Source: Methanobacteriota archaeon (GTDB lineage Archaea > Thermoplasmatota > Thermoplasmata > RBG-16-68-12 > JAJISG01). From it: DNA of 64,000 nt. Below are positions 7,847 to 17,222 of this stretch, one piece after another (within the stretch, counting starts at the first letter, position 1; every line of letters starts with the position of its first letter). The DNA is taken from assembly GCA_030594205.1 (NCBI GenBank), contig JAUVFR010000001.1:1-64000 (forward strand), in the 5' to 3' direction. The notes beneath the pieces were generated by a model, which worked only from the letters and a program-made list of their open reading frames with translations, made no database searches and was not told the DNA's origin. A program made the position numbers and the translations under genes.

Positions 7847-8803
7847 GATCTCGGGGTTCACCAGGAACTCTGGAACGTCGCCCTCCAGAACCTTCATCAC
7901 CTGTTCGACGACAAGCAGGCCCGTCCTGCGCTGCGCCTCGTCGGTATACGCGCCGATGTGGGGGGTAAGGACGACGTTTTCCATCATAAGTAGGGGGCTA
8001 CCCGAAGGGGGCTCCCTCTCGAAGACGTCGAGAGCTGCTCCGGCAATCTGCTCGGCCTCGAGCGCCGCGATCAGCGCCTCCTCGTCCACAATGGGGCCGC
8101 GGGCAACATTGACGAGATAGGCCGTGGGCTTCATGAGGGCCAGCTGAGGGCCGGAGAGCAAGTGGTGGGTCTCCTCGGTAAGGGCGGCGTGCACGCTGAC
8201 AAAATCCGCACGTTTCAACACCTGCTCGAGGCTCGCGAGCGATATGCCCCTCTCCTGCACCGCCACAGGTTCCACATGCGGGTCGTAGGCAACCGCCTCC
8301 ATCCCGAAGTCTTGACAGATCTGGGCCACCAAGCATCCGATCCGCCCCGACCCCACGAGGCCAAGGACCTTGCCGGCAAGCTCGCCCCCCCGGAACCGGG
8401 TCTTCTCCCACCGTCCGGCCTTGGTGGTCCGATCCGCCTCGGGAATGCGCCGCGCGAGACTGAGCATGAGGCCTACGGTCAACTCAGCCACGGACTGAGA
8501 GTTCCCCCCGGGGGCGTTTACGACGGGGATCCCCCGCTCTGTCGCCGCTTTCACATCGATGTTGTCAACCCCCGCGCCGGCACGGCCCACCACACGAAGT
8601 CCGGTGTCTCGAGTCAATACGTCTCGTGTCACCTTCGTTCGGGACCGCACGATGAGCGCGTCGAAGCCCTCGATGACATCCGGCAGCTCTTCGGACGGCA
8701 CCTCCCGAACCGTAACGTCATAACCTCGACGGAGCGCCTGAAGTGCCTCTTCGTGAAGCGGATCCGTCACGAGAACCTTGGCGGGGAGGGCATCGGGTGT
8801 CAT
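7835..8803 (-). CDS. serA: D-3-phosphoglycerate dehydrogenase-like 2-hydroxyacid dehydrogenase
   Basis: 322 residues. It would oxidise 3-phosphoglycerate to 3-phosphohydroxypyruvate, the first step of serine synthesis, using NAD. Family features are LIVRSRTKVTR, GRAGAGVDNIDVKAATERGI, a nucleotide-binding GSGRIG, VNVARGPIVDEEAL (catalytic Arg region) and the catalytic His in LTPHIGAYTDEAQ. It lacks the C-terminal ACT regulatory domain of long SerA proteins, so it should not be serine-feedback regulated through ACT. Other 2-hydroxyacid substrates are possible. A TATA-like ACTTATTC lies about 40 nt upstream. Confidence 0.85.
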   Translation of the reverse strand: MTPDALPAKVLVTDPLHEEALQALRRGYDVTVREVPSEELPDVIEGFDALIVRSRTKVTRDVLTRDTGLRVVGRAGAGVDNIDVKAATERGIPVVNAPGGNSQSVAELTVGLMLSLARRIPEADRTTKAGRWEKTRFRGGELAGKVLGLVGSGRIGCLVAQICQDFGMEAVAYDPHVEPVAVQERGISLASLEQVLKRADFVSVHAALTEETHHLLSGPQLALMKPTAYLVNVARGPIVDEEALIAALEAEQIAGAALDVFEREPPSGSPLLMMENVVLTPHIGAYTDEAQRRTGLLVVEQVMKVLEGDVPEFLVNPEILSV

Positions 8804-8923
8804 CGGAACGAACCAGGAGGACGTTGGTCATCGTGATTGGTAGAATAAGTATTGCCACCGTGACCCAGACGACAATATCCTCCCTCGTCCGACCTCAGGA
8901 TGGCGCCGGCGCGGTTCCTTCCA

Positions 8924-11900
8924 TCAAGGACTCCGCGGCGGGGGCGCGTATTCTGTCAGGGGCTTCAAAGTGAACCCGCCCTCTTTGGCCCGGGCGATGG
9001 CTTCCGTTGCGGCCCGGGCGGCCTGCACGGTCGTGATGAAAGGAATGTTGAGCTCCACGGCCAGCCTGCGCATCATGTAGCCGTCCCGACGCGCTCCGCG
9101 GCTCTCGGTGGGCGTGTTCACGATTAAGTCCACCTGCCCACCGCGCATCAGGCCGATGGCGTCCGGACTGCGGCCTTCGCTGATCCGGTAGACGGTCTCC
9201 ACCGGAATGCCGTGCGCACGCAGCGAGGTCGCCGTCCCACGGGTCGCATAGATTTTTAGCCCGAGCCCCACAAATCGATCGGCGATATCGGCGATGGCCT
9301 CTTTGTCCTCGTCCCGAACCGTCATGTACACGGCCCCTTCCATCGGGAGACGGCTCCCTGCCGCCACCATGGCCTTGTAATAGGCGCGTCCCACATCCAC
9401 ATCGAGGCCCATGACCTCTCCCGTGGACTTCATCTCCGGACCGAGGATGGCATCGATTCCCGGAATCTTCTGGAAGGGGAACACCGGGGCCTTCACAGCG
9501 ACGTGCTCCACGGCGGCCTCCCCCGTGTAGCCGAGCGACCTCAGCGTCTTCCCTAGCATGACCTTTGTGGCCACCTTGGCCAGGGGGATGCCCGTCGCCT
9601 TGGAAACGAAGGGGACGGTGCGACTCGCACGGGGGTTGGCCTCCAGAACGTACACGCGACCTTCCTTGACGGCAAGCTGGAGGTTGATGAGCCCGACCAC
9701 CTGCAGCGCCTCGCAAAGCCGACGCGTGATCTGTCGAATACGCTCAAGGACATCCTCCGAGAGCGTCTGGGGTGGGAGGACGCACGCTGCGTCTCCGGAG
9801 TGGACCCCCGCCTCCTCGATGTGCTCTTCGATGCCGCCAATGAAGACGTCGTGCCCGTCCGAGACCGCATCGACGTCCACCTCGATGGCATGGGTCAGGA
9901 ACTTGTCCACCAGGATGGGGTGTTCGCTGGACGCCTCGTGGGCCCGGATCATGAACCGTTCCAGGTCCTCCTCCCCGTGGACGATCTCCATCCCCCGGCC
10001 GCCCAGGACGTAGGAGGGCCGTACGAGGACCGGATAGCCGATGCGGGCGGCGATCTCCCGGACCTCCTCGAAGGAGAAGCCGGTGGCAAAGGGGGCTTGG
10101 TCGATGCCGAGGGTCTCGAGAAGTTCCGAGAAGCGGGCCCGATCCTCCGCCACGTCCATGGAATCGGGGGAGGTGCCGAGGATACGGCTCGGGAGGCCGC
10201 GCTCCTCTAGGGCGCGCTGAAGCGGGATCGCCAGGTTGACTGAGGTCTGCCCGCCGAATTGGAGGATGATCCCCTCCGGCTCCTCGAACTCGACGACGTT
10301 CAGGACGTCTTCCAGGGTCAGAGGATCGAAGTAGAGGCGGTCGGAGATGTCGAAGTCGGTGGAGACAGTCTCGGGGTTGTTGTTGATCAGGAGGGCGGCG
10401 TACCCCTCCTCGCGCAAGGCCATGATCCCGTGGACGCAACAGCCGTCGAACTCGATGCCCTGGGAGATGCGAATGGGTCCCGCCCCGACGATGAGGACCT
10501 TGGATCCGGACAGGGGTTCCGCCTCCGTGGTCTCCTCGTGGCAAGAGTAGAAGTAAGGCGTGGAGGCCTCGAACTCCCCGGCGCAGGTGTCGACGACCTT
10601 GAACGCGACGCGGCCGCGAAGTGCCTCCACCTCTCCCTCGGAGAGTCCGCTTATGCTGGCGAGATAACGATCCGAGAAGCCCGTCGCCTTGGCGCGACGG
10701 ATGACCGACTTCGTGGGTCCCGCCCGAATTCGTGCTTCCAGCTCCACGAGTCGGCGCATTCGCGTCAGGAAGAACGGGTCCCATCGGGTCAGGTTGGCGA
10801 GGCGTGGGAGGTCCCACCCTCGTCGAAACGCCTCGGCAATCGCGAAAACCCGTTTATCCGTCGGCCGGATCAGTTCCTCCTCCAGCCCTCCGTCGTCCCA
10901 TTCCTCAGGCTCGAGCCCTTCCTTCCCCACCTCCAAGGAACGAATCGCCTTGAGAAGGGATTCTTCGAAGCTCCGCCCGATGGCCATGACCTCTCCGGTC
11001 GACTTCATCTGGGTGCCAATCACCCGCTCCGCGTGGGGGAACTTGTCGTAGGGCCAGCGGGGAATCTTGGTGACCACATAGTCCAAGGACGGCTCGAAAA
11101 AGGCCCGGGTCTTGCGTGTCACGCTGTTGGGGATTTCATCCAGGCGGAAGCCCACCGCCAACTTGGCGGCGAGGCGGGCGATGGGGTAGCCCGTGGCCTT
11201 CGAAGCGAGAGCGGATGACCGGGACACCCGGGGGTTCACCTCGATGACCCGATACTCGTAGGTCTCGGGGTGGACCGCGAACTGAATGTTGCAGCCGCCG
11301 GCGATCCCCAGGGCGCGAATGATGCGCAGGGCGGCGCTGCGGAGGACCTGGTGGTCTCGGTCCCGGAGGGTCTGCGCGGGGGCCACCACGATGCTCTCCC
11401 CCGTGTGGAACCCCATCGGGTCCAGGTTCTCCATGGAGCAGATGGTGATGCAGTTATCCGCCCGGTCCCGCATGACCTCGTACTCATACTCTTTCCACCC
11501 GAGGACGCACTCCTCCACGAGAACCTGATGGATACGGGAATAGGAGAGGCCGATTGAGGCAATTCGCTCCAGTTCCTCGGCGGTCGAGGCGATGCCGCTG
11601 CCGGTGCCCCCGAGGGTGTACGCGGGCCGGATGATGACGGGGAGGCCGCCCAGCTCCGTGACAGCTCGCTGAGCCTCCTCCAAACTCTCGCACGAGAAAC
11701 TTTGAGGAATGGGTTCTCCAATCCGTTCCATGAGGGCCGCGAAAGCTTGCCGGTCCTCCGAGGTCTCGATGGCCGACAGGGTGGTACCGAGGAGCTCGAC
11801 GTCATATCGCTTCAGGACCCCCCGTTCGGCCAATTCGGAAGCGACATTGAGGGCCGTCTGGCCCCCCATGCCCGCCAGGAGCGCCTGGGGTCGTTCTTTC

Positions 11901-12145
11901 GCGAGGATGCGTTCGAGGAAGTCTACCTCCAGGGGCTCCAGGTAGACGGCGTCTGCCATGTCGGGGTCAGTCATAATCGTGGCCGGGTTGGAGTTAACGA
12001 GCACAACCTCAATGGCCTCCTCCCGCAGGGCACGACAGGCCTGGCTCCCGGCGTAGTCAAACTCCGCCGCTTGTCCGATCACGACCGGACCGGAGCCGAT
12101 GACCATGACCTTCCGAAGTCCCTTCTGCTTAGGCGCGATCCTCAC
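8924..12145 (-). CDS. carB: Carbamoyl-phosphate synthase large subunit
   Basis: 1073 residues, the standard full length, from a GTG (12145) whose bases overlap the carA stop as GTGA. The much longer upstream frame runs through carA and is not coding. It makes carbamoyl phosphate from bicarbonate, ammonia and two ATP for pyrimidine and arginine synthesis. VMVIGSGPVVIGQAAEFDYAG near the N-terminus opens the first ATP-grasp half. SKVLIVGAGPIRISQGIEFD opens the second, at about residue 560. The C-terminal 130 residues form the MGS-like allosteric domain (GLKIYATRGTATSLRAHGIP). Nothing is truncated. Confidence 0.97.
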   Translation of the reverse strand: MRIAPKQKGLRKVMVIGSGPVVIGQAAEFDYAGSQACRALREEAIEVVLVNSNPATIMTDPDMADAVYLEPLEVDFLERILAKERPQALLAGMGGQTALNVASELAERGVLKRYDVELLGTTLSAIETSEDRQAFAALMERIGEPIPQSFSCESLEEAQRAVTELGGLPVIIRPAYTLGGTGSGIASTAEELERIASIGLSYSRIHQVLVEECVLGWKEYEYEVMRDRADNCITICSMENLDPMGFHTGESIVVAPAQTLRDRDHQVLRSAALRIIRALGIAGGCNIQFAVHPETYEYRVIEVNPRVSRSSALASKATGYPIARLAAKLAVGFRLDEIPNSVTRKTRAFFEPSLDYVVTKIPRWPYDKFPHAERVIGTQMKSTGEVMAIGRSFEESLLKAIRSLEVGKEGLEPEEWDDGGLEEELIRPTDKRVFAIAEAFRRGWDLPRLANLTRWDPFFLTRMRRLVELEARIRAGPTKSVIRRAKATGFSDRYLASISGLSEGEVEALRGRVAFKVVDTCAGEFEASTPYFYSCHEETTEAEPLSGSKVLIVGAGPIRISQGIEFDGCCVHGIMALREEGYAALLINNNPETVSTDFDISDRLYFDPLTLEDVLNVVEFEEPEGIILQFGGQTSVNLAIPLQRALEERGLPSRILGTSPDSMDVAEDRARFSELLETLGIDQAPFATGFSFEEVREIAARIGYPVLVRPSYVLGGRGMEIVHGEEDLERFMIRAHEASSEHPILVDKFLTHAIEVDVDAVSDGHDVFIGGIEEHIEEAGVHSGDAACVLPPQTLSEDVLERIRQITRRLCEALQVVGLINLQLAVKEGRVYVLEANPRASRTVPFVSKATGIPLAKVATKVMLGKTLRSLGYTGEAAVEHVAVKAPVFPFQKIPGIDAILGPEMKSTGEVMGLDVDVGRAYYKAMVAAGSRLPMEGAVYMTVRDEDKEAIADIADRFVGLGLKIYATRGTATSLRAHGIPVETVYRISEGRSPDAIGLMRGGQVDLIVNTPTESRGARRDGYMMRRLAVELNIPFITTVQAARAATEAIARAKEGGFTLKPLTEYAPPPRSP

Positions 12146-13239
12146 CTCCGGGGGGCTCCCCCAAACGCGTCGACCTCCTTCACGAAGTCGTGGAAAACGT
12201 AGCGGCTGTCGTGGGGACCCGGGCTCGCCTCCGGGTGGTACTGCACTGAGAGCAAAGGCAGCTCCCGGTGCCGAAATCCCTCCACCGTCCCATCGTTGAG
12301 ATTGAGGTGGGTGACCTCCAGCTCGTCCCGGAGGGTCTCCTCCCGGACGGCGAATCCGTGATTCTGAGAGGTCATCAATAATCGACCCTGCCCGACCTCC
12401 TGGACGGGCTGGTTTCCCCCTCGATGGCCAAACTTGAGCTTGTAGGTCTCCGCCCCAAGGGCGAGGCCGAGGAGCTGATGGCCCAGGCAGATGCCCAGGA
12501 TCGGCATCTCTTCCGCTAGCTCCTTCAGGGCGGGCACCACCGTCGACATCATCGCAGGATGGGCGGGGTCCCCGGGTCCGTTGGAGACTACAAGTCCGTC
12601 CGGTTCGAGTTCGCGTATCGAATCCGGCGAGGTGTCGTATGGTAGCTGGACGACCTCTCCGTGGGCGCGCAGGCATTCGATGATGCTGCTCTTCACGCCG
12701 CAATCCAGCACGGCGAAGCGGCGACTGTCCTCGCCTTCGAAACGGATCGGCCGCTCGCAGCTGACCCGGCCCACGAGATTGTGGACGTCGGGGTAGGGTC
12801 GAGCGCGAACCTCCTTCAGGAGTTCATCCGCATCCGCTCCCTCGGTGGAGAGGGCTGCTCGCAGGGTGCCATGGAGGCGCGTGGTGATGGTGAGGTGACG
12901 GGTATCCACCCCCTCGATCCCGGGAATCCCTTCTTCCCGGAGGAACGCGTCCAGACCCTTCTCGGAGCTGGGATGGGTGGGTCCCCGCCACAGCTCTCGG
13001 ACGACGAAACCCGTAGCTTGGATCCGGTCGGATTCCAAGGTCCCCGGGTCCACCCCGTAGTTCCCTATCAGCGGGTAGGTCATCAGCAGAATCTGGCCGC
13101 TGTAGGAGGGATCCGTCAGGGCCTCGCAGTAGCCCGTCATGTTCGTGTTGAAAACGAGCTCCCCGAAGACGGTGTCCGCCGTTCCAAATGCGGGTCCCCT
13201 CAGAACCTGTCCGTCTTCGAGGACCAGCAACCCGTCCAT
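12142..13239 (-). CDS. carA: Carbamoyl-phosphate synthase small (glutaminase) subunit
   Basis: 365 residues. It releases ammonia from glutamine for CarB. The N-terminal CPSase domain includes GELVFNTNMTGYCEALTDPS. The class I amidotransferase domain has SNGPGDP, the nucleophile elbow GICLGHQLLGLALG and the downstream His-Glu in QYHPEASPGPHD. A TATA-like element (13270-13279, CCTAATAAG on the minus strand) is about 31-40 nt before the ATG. The stop overlaps the carB start. Confidence 0.97.
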   Translation of the reverse strand: MDGLLVLEDGQVLRGPAFGTADTVFGELVFNTNMTGYCEALTDPSYSGQILLMTYPLIGNYGVDPGTLESDRIQATGFVVRELWRGPTHPSSEKGLDAFLREEGIPGIEGVDTRHLTITTRLHGTLRAALSTEGADADELLKEVRARPYPDVHNLVGRVSCERPIRFEGEDSRRFAVLDCGVKSSIIECLRAHGEVVQLPYDTSPDSIRELEPDGLVVSNGPGDPAHPAMMSTVVPALKELAEEMPILGICLGHQLLGLALGAETYKLKFGHRGGNQPVQEVGQGRLLMTSQNHGFAVREETLRDELEVTHLNLNDGTVEGFRHRELPLLSVQYHPEASPGPHDSRYVFHDFVKEVDAFGGAPRR

Positions 13240-13274
13240 CCGGGAGACCTTTCAAGCAATCCAGGGCCGCCTTA

Positions 13275-13772
13275 TTAGGCTTTGGACGGCACCCCTTCCC
13301 GGGCCGGCGCAACGAGGGCCGTGTACTCCTCGATCTTCGGCCGCATGCGCTCCCAGTGGGTCCCGCGCCAGTAGTGTTTGCCGCACGAAGGACACCGCCA
13401 GAAACGCTCGTGTCGCTCCCAGACGCCCTCGGGGACTGCCTGTTTTGCCGCCTCCTTCGAGGCCTCGGTCAGAACTCCGTTGCACACGGAGCAGCGGCTC
13501 ATGGGTTCACCCGCCTCAGGCGCGAGCTCCGTCAGAACCTGACGAATCTGCGCATCCAGATCGTCGCTCACAACGCAGAGCGCGCTCACGTGGCTTCGAG
13601 CGGCCAGGTCCTTGTCCCTGGTGAGCAGCACGCGTTCCTCGCGCTCGGCAAGGGTCGCGAGTTCGTCATCGTGCAAGGCCTCCGGGTAGGCGGTGTCGTA
13701 CCCCAAGAGTCGCAGCCACCGAGCGAGCGTCCCCAGCATGTGGTCGCAGAGGAATCGTGAACTACCCTCCAC
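13275..13772 (-). CDS. Mut7-C RNase domain protein with zinc ribbon
   Basis: 165 residues. The PIN-like Mut7-C domain (once DUF82) starts FLCDHMLGTLARWLRLLGYD, with acidic residues DDEL and LLTRDKDL that would bind metal. The C-terminal zinc ribbon has CSVCNG and CPSCGKHYWRGTHWERM. The family is predicted to act as RNases. The start overlaps the end of the upstream reductase gene by 11 nt, so the two are co-transcribed. The substrate is unknown. Confidence 0.85.
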   Translation of the reverse strand: MEGSSRFLCDHMLGTLARWLRLLGYDTAYPEALHDDELATLAEREERVLLTRDKDLAARSHVSALCVVSDDLDAQIRQVLTELAPEAGEPMSRCSVCNGVLTEASKEAAKQAVPEGVWERHERFWRCPSCGKHYWRGTHWERMRPKIEEYTALVAPAREGVPSKA

Positions 13773-14439
13773 GACCCTCCTCCGTCCCTCCCCCTTTCTG
13801 CGCCGGCTCGTAGGTCACCAAGAGGCCTTCCCCGAGAACCGTCACTTCGCGCAGGCGGAGCCGTCGCATGTCCCCTGGGCTGTCCGCCCGGTTGCCGGCG
13901 AGGAGGCTCGGCGCTCGTTCGTCCCCCATCGTCCAAGGTGCGATGTAGACGTGGAAACGGTCGACGAGACCCGCTCGCAGGAAGGACCAAGCCACGGTGC
14001 CGCCGCCCTCCACCAGAATCCGTTGGACCCCTCGCTCGGCAAGATGGCCGACTAGGCGAAGAAGGTCGATCTCTCCCGTGCCACACCGAAGAGCCTCGGC
14101 GTTCGGAAATGTCCCCGAGACGTCTTCCGCCGTCACGATCAGGGTCGCCGTCGAGCCATCCAGCACCGCGGCCCCCCTCGGCACACGCCCGGCGGAATCC
14201 AAGACTACCCGAAGGGGACTCGAACCGTCGGGGACGTGCTCCTCCTTCACGGTGAGCTTCGGGTCGTCCGCCAGGACCGTCTCGATCCCTACGACCACCG
14301 CCTGGGCTTCTGCACGGAGACGGTGGACCCGTGCAAAGTCCTCCTCCGAGGAGAGTTTCAAGGGCCTCTTTCCGGGGAGGCCGATCTTCCCGTCCAGGGT
14401 GGACGCCATATTCAAGACGATGAAAGGCCGGTCTGCCAC
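13762..14439 (-). CDS. 2,5-diamino-6-ribosylamino-pyrimidinone 5'-phosphate reductase (RibD C-terminal family)
   Basis: 225 residues. It is predicted to reduce the ribosyl side chain in archaeal/fungal-type riboflavin and F420 precursor synthesis (ArfC/Rib7). Motifs are FIVLNMASTLDGKIGLPG, AVVVGIETVLADDPKLTV and the NADPH-site RILVEGGGTVAWSFLRAGLVD, with DRFHVYIAPWTMG. There is no deaminase domain, as expected of the archaeal stand-alone form. It is the first gene of a two-gene unit with the Mut7-C RNase. Confidence 0.88.
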   Translation of the reverse strand: MADRPFIVLNMASTLDGKIGLPGKRPLKLSSEEDFARVHRLRAEAQAVVVGIETVLADDPKLTVKEEHVPDGSSPLRVVLDSAGRVPRGAAVLDGSTATLIVTAEDVSGTFPNAEALRCGTGEIDLLRLVGHLAERGVQRILVEGGGTVAWSFLRAGLVDRFHVYIAPWTMGDERAPSLLAGNRADSPGDMRRLRLREVTVLGEGLLVTYEPAQKGGGTEEGRGG

Positions 14440-14505
14440 GGGTTTCCATGGGACTCCGCCGAATAAGGATTAGCGTCGGAGACAGAACGGAGAACGAGGC
14501 CTAGG

Positions 14506-14518
14506 GATTTTAAATACG
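14506..14518 (+). promoter_or_regulatory. TATA element for the PAC2 gene
   Basis: GATTTTAAATACG lies 24-36 nt before the ATG at 14542 and only a few bases before a GTG at 14521. This decides for the ATG. Confidence 0.55.
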
Positions 14519-14541
14519 GGGTGCCCGGATACCCGAAATGC

Positions 14542-15300
14542 ATGGATGGGGTGCGCATTCATCTGTTCAAAGAGTTGGACCTCCGCGACTCCGTCCTGAT
14601 CGATGGCTTTCCGAGCGTCGGACTCGTGAGCTCCATCGTGGCCAACTACCTCGTGGAAATCCTTGACCTCGAGCAGGTGGGCGTGGTGGATTCGCCGCGG
14701 TTCCCCACCGTCGCTCTCGTCAAGGGTGGCGTCCCCCTCCACCCCGTTCGCATCTACGCCGGGGGCCAGGAGAACGGAGGGCGCACGGTCGTCATCTTCA
14801 TCTCCGAGTTCCAGCCGGCCGCGACGATGATCAAGGACATTGCCGACGCCGTGTTGGACTGGGCCGAGGCGAAGGAGTGCTCCCTCCTCGTCTGTCCAGA
14901 GGGCCTCATTCTGGACCGGGAATCCGGGGCCCAAGAGCATGTGATGGTGTACGGTGTCGGAAGCACCGCCGCCACCACCGCGATGCTCAAGAATAGCGAG
15001 ATTCCGATCTTCGAGGAAGGGGTCATCACCGGCGTCGCCGGGGTTCTCCTCAACGAAGGAAGGAAACGGGGCTTTGACGTGATCAGCGTCCTTTCAGAGG
15101 CGCATCCGGACTTCCCCGACGCGAGGGCAGCCGCCCGGGTCATCGAGACGGTAGACAAGGTCCTCCTCAAGATGGGGCTCGACACGAAACCGCTGTACGA
15201 AGAGGCAGGCCGCATCGAGCAGCAACTGAAGTCCTTCAACCGTCGGGCCCTCGATGGCCAGCGGCCGGAGGAGTCCCGGTCGACCTCCATGTACGGCTAG
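14542..15300 (+). CDS. PAC2-family protein (proteasome assembly chaperone-like)
   Basis: 252 residues. The PAC2/PbaB family in archaea is linked to 20S proteasome assembly. Typical motifs are IDGFPSVGLVSSIVANYLVE, DSPRFPTVALVKGG, CPEGLILD, YGVGSTAATTAML and GVITGVAGVLLNEGRKRGFD. The tail is helical and charged (LYEEAGRIEQQLKSFNRRA). An in-frame GTG at 14521 would add seven residues but sits too close to the TATA element. The last 65 nt overlap the 3' end of rtcA on the other strand. Confidence 0.85.
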   Translation: MDGVRIHLFKELDLRDSVLIDGFPSVGLVSSIVANYLVEILDLEQVGVVDSPRFPTVALVKGGVPLHPVRIYAGGQENGGRTVVIFISEFQPAATMIKDIADAVLDWAEAKECSLLVCPEGLILDRESGAQEHVMVYGVGSTAATTAMLKNSEIPIFEEGVITGVAGVLLNEGRKRGFDVISVLSEAHPDFPDARAAARVIETVDKVLLKMGLDTKPLYEEAGRIEQQLKSFNRRALDGQRPEESRSTSMYG

Positions 15301-16324
15301 GCGTCACGTGGACGCGGGTGCCTCCCTCCTCCTCCTCGGTCTGAAACTCCACATCGAGGAACCGCGAGAGGAGCCAGAAAAGAGTCTTTAGGTGTCCGGG
15401 CACCTTCCGGACGCGGAACGCAGAGGGCCCGGAGGCCAGGGACAGGTACGGGAGAAGCTGGTCCGCCGCGTGACCGTCCAGCGTCGCTTCTGCTCGAAGG
15501 TCTGCCAATAGTTCCTCCGCAGCCCTCCGCCCAACATCCTCCGCCCTTACCCCTTTCTCCGCCAGGGCTGAGGAGCCCAGGATGGTGTTCCTCGACTCGG
15601 CCCAGAGGACAATGGCTCCCCCCGGTCCCAACGCCTCCGCCTCCCCGTAAGACACCTCCTCCATGTCCATCTCCCCGCAATCCGCTAGCACCCTCAACGC
15701 GGCCCTCCTCATCCTCTGGGCGATGTGCTGCGGTAGGTTGGATACGTGTGCCCTGCCTCCCAGTCTGTAGGTTTTGCTAGGGCTTGGAAGCCGGAGCGGT
15801 GCGATAACAGACGCTGGCTCTATCCTCGCCTCAACGAGGCCGCCTCCTTTAGGGTAGTAGCCGCGCTTCAGAATACGCATTTTAGCATGGATGCCCATCC
15901 TCCCCAGCTGCCGGAGGAAGACGTGTACGAAGTAGTCTGCCGTCGGCGACCACTTTACGTCAGTGCCTCCTCGAATCCTGAGTTCCGTCGGGCCCGCCGC
16001 AAAGATAGCAGGAAGGAGGCAGGTCTGGAGAACGAGTGTCGCGCTCCCCGCGGTTCCCACGTCAATCTGGAAACTTCCCCCCTCGAGCGGACCTGGGCGG
16101 AATGTCACCTCTGGGGATCCTAGCTCCAACCCCTCCACGTCGCCGCTGCACATGGAGGCAACTAGTCTAGCTGCCGCAATGTGTTGGCTGGTTAGACCAG
16201 GATTCGGACGACGAGCCCTGATGTACGTAATCCTCACTTCCTCCCTTCTCAAGGCAGAAAAAGCAAGAGCCATCCGGAAAATCTGACCGCCTCCCTCACC
16301 ATGGGAGCCGTCGATCTCTAGCAC
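15236..16324 (-). CDS. rtcA: RNA 3'-terminal phosphate cyclase
   Basis: 362 residues from a GTG. RtcA converts RNA 3'-phosphate to a 2',3'-cyclic phosphate with ATP. IDGSHGEGGGQIFRMALAFS, GSFQIDVGTAGSATLVLQT and RGGTDVKWSPTADYF are diagnostic. The adenylated His is in HAADQLLPYLSLASG. The natural family end is near TRVHVTP; about 20 further residues run on and overlap the PAC2 gene, so the true functional end may be shorter. Codon choice is less GC-biased than in the neighbours to its left. Confidence 0.93.
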   Translation of the reverse strand: MLEIDGSHGEGGGQIFRMALAFSALRREEVRITYIRARRPNPGLTSQHIAAARLVASMCSGDVEGLELGSPEVTFRPGPLEGGSFQIDVGTAGSATLVLQTCLLPAIFAAGPTELRIRGGTDVKWSPTADYFVHVFLRQLGRMGIHAKMRILKRGYYPKGGGLVEARIEPASVIAPLRLPSPSKTYRLGGRAHVSNLPQHIAQRMRRAALRVLADCGEMDMEEVSYGEAEALGPGGAIVLWAESRNTILGSSALAEKGVRAEDVGRRAAEELLADLRAEATLDGHAADQLLPYLSLASGPSAFRVRKVPGHLKTLFWLLSRFLDVEFQTEEEEGGTRVHVTPSRTWRSTGTPPAAGHRGPDG

Positions 16325-16692
16325 GACGGGACCTCCTTACCGCATTCGTGTCCTGAAGTCCGCACTGCACTCGAGGCCGGTGACCGATCTGCCATGAGAA
16401 CACTCCAGAGGAATTGGGTCTGATTCACCGACGGAAAGAACTCTTCTAAGACAAGATATCGTCGTAGGGAAGAGGGCTCCTGGGAGAATGCTGGGGATGT
16501 CGGTTGAAGTTGTACACTTGCAGGAGTCATATACCTGGGGCTCCGGGGGGCCCTACACATCAACTCTGGGTTGCGGTGGGGGCGTCCCAGTGACTTTCAC
16601 AGTGGAGAAGGTCTCAGGCACTTCTCCTCAATGAGACAGTTAGCAATTCGCAACTCAACCAGACAGATTGTCGAGGGATAGGAGAAACTCAT
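16325..16692 (+). other. Intergenic stretch without a recognisable gene
   Basis: About 370 nt between rtcA and the decayed phoU. All frames are short and none resembles a known protein. GC is lower than in the flanking core genes. It may hold the lost 5' half of phoU and the rtcA promoter, but I cannot point to either. Confidence 0.5.
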
Positions 16693-17222
16693 GTGGCCAG
16701 CATCGCCGACCCCAGTCTCAGGTAGCCTGGTTTCATTGGTACATGGGTTACCCATCCCCCACGATGGAGATTGGCGGGAAGTCCTGTACCCGCCTTGATA
16801 AGGACGTCGTGGCGTACAATCTCCGCGAGAGGCTCCAACACTTCCGCACGGCCGCCAAGCTTCTCGAACGCATTGGTGACCACGCTGAGAAAATCGCCTT
16901 GGCCGTTATCAACCTAGAAGAACTCGTCCAGAATAAGGCATTCCTCGTCAGGCTCGAAAGCGCCGTTCAACTTAGCTTGGATATTTTGGAGAAGGCCTTC
17001 ACGGCGCTGATGGTCGGTGACTTGGAGATGGCTAACGAGGCCCTGGACGCCAGGGGATGGCTATCCCTGACGGTTGAGGAACTTCCCGGGAGGTGAGTGA
17101 TGCGGCATGTGCCAGACTCCTACCTCTAGCGACCATCGCGGTCAGCATCAGCCGCATTGGCGGTTTACGCCTCTGATATCGCCGAGACGGCGATAAATGG
17201 CGTCATCAGTCATGCGGAGTGA
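16693..17222 (+). pseudogene. phoU: Decayed PhoU-family gene (5' truncated, frameshifted)
   Basis: Three pieces of one PhoU-like protein lie in order but in different frames. A short one reads VASIADPSLR (16693-16722) and then hits a stop; it is the weakest match. The middle frame reads DVVAYNLRERLQHF then AKLLERIGDHAEKIA, the PhoU helix signature, and ends at 17096. After a frame change, a segment reads ARLLPLATIAVSISRI and then, after one extra G near 17159, VYASDIAETAINGVISHAE and a stop at 17222. Removing that G gives RIAVYASDIAE, a typical PhoU C-terminus. PhoU proteins regulate phosphate or metal-ion uptake. No intact start exists. Confidence 0.7.
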
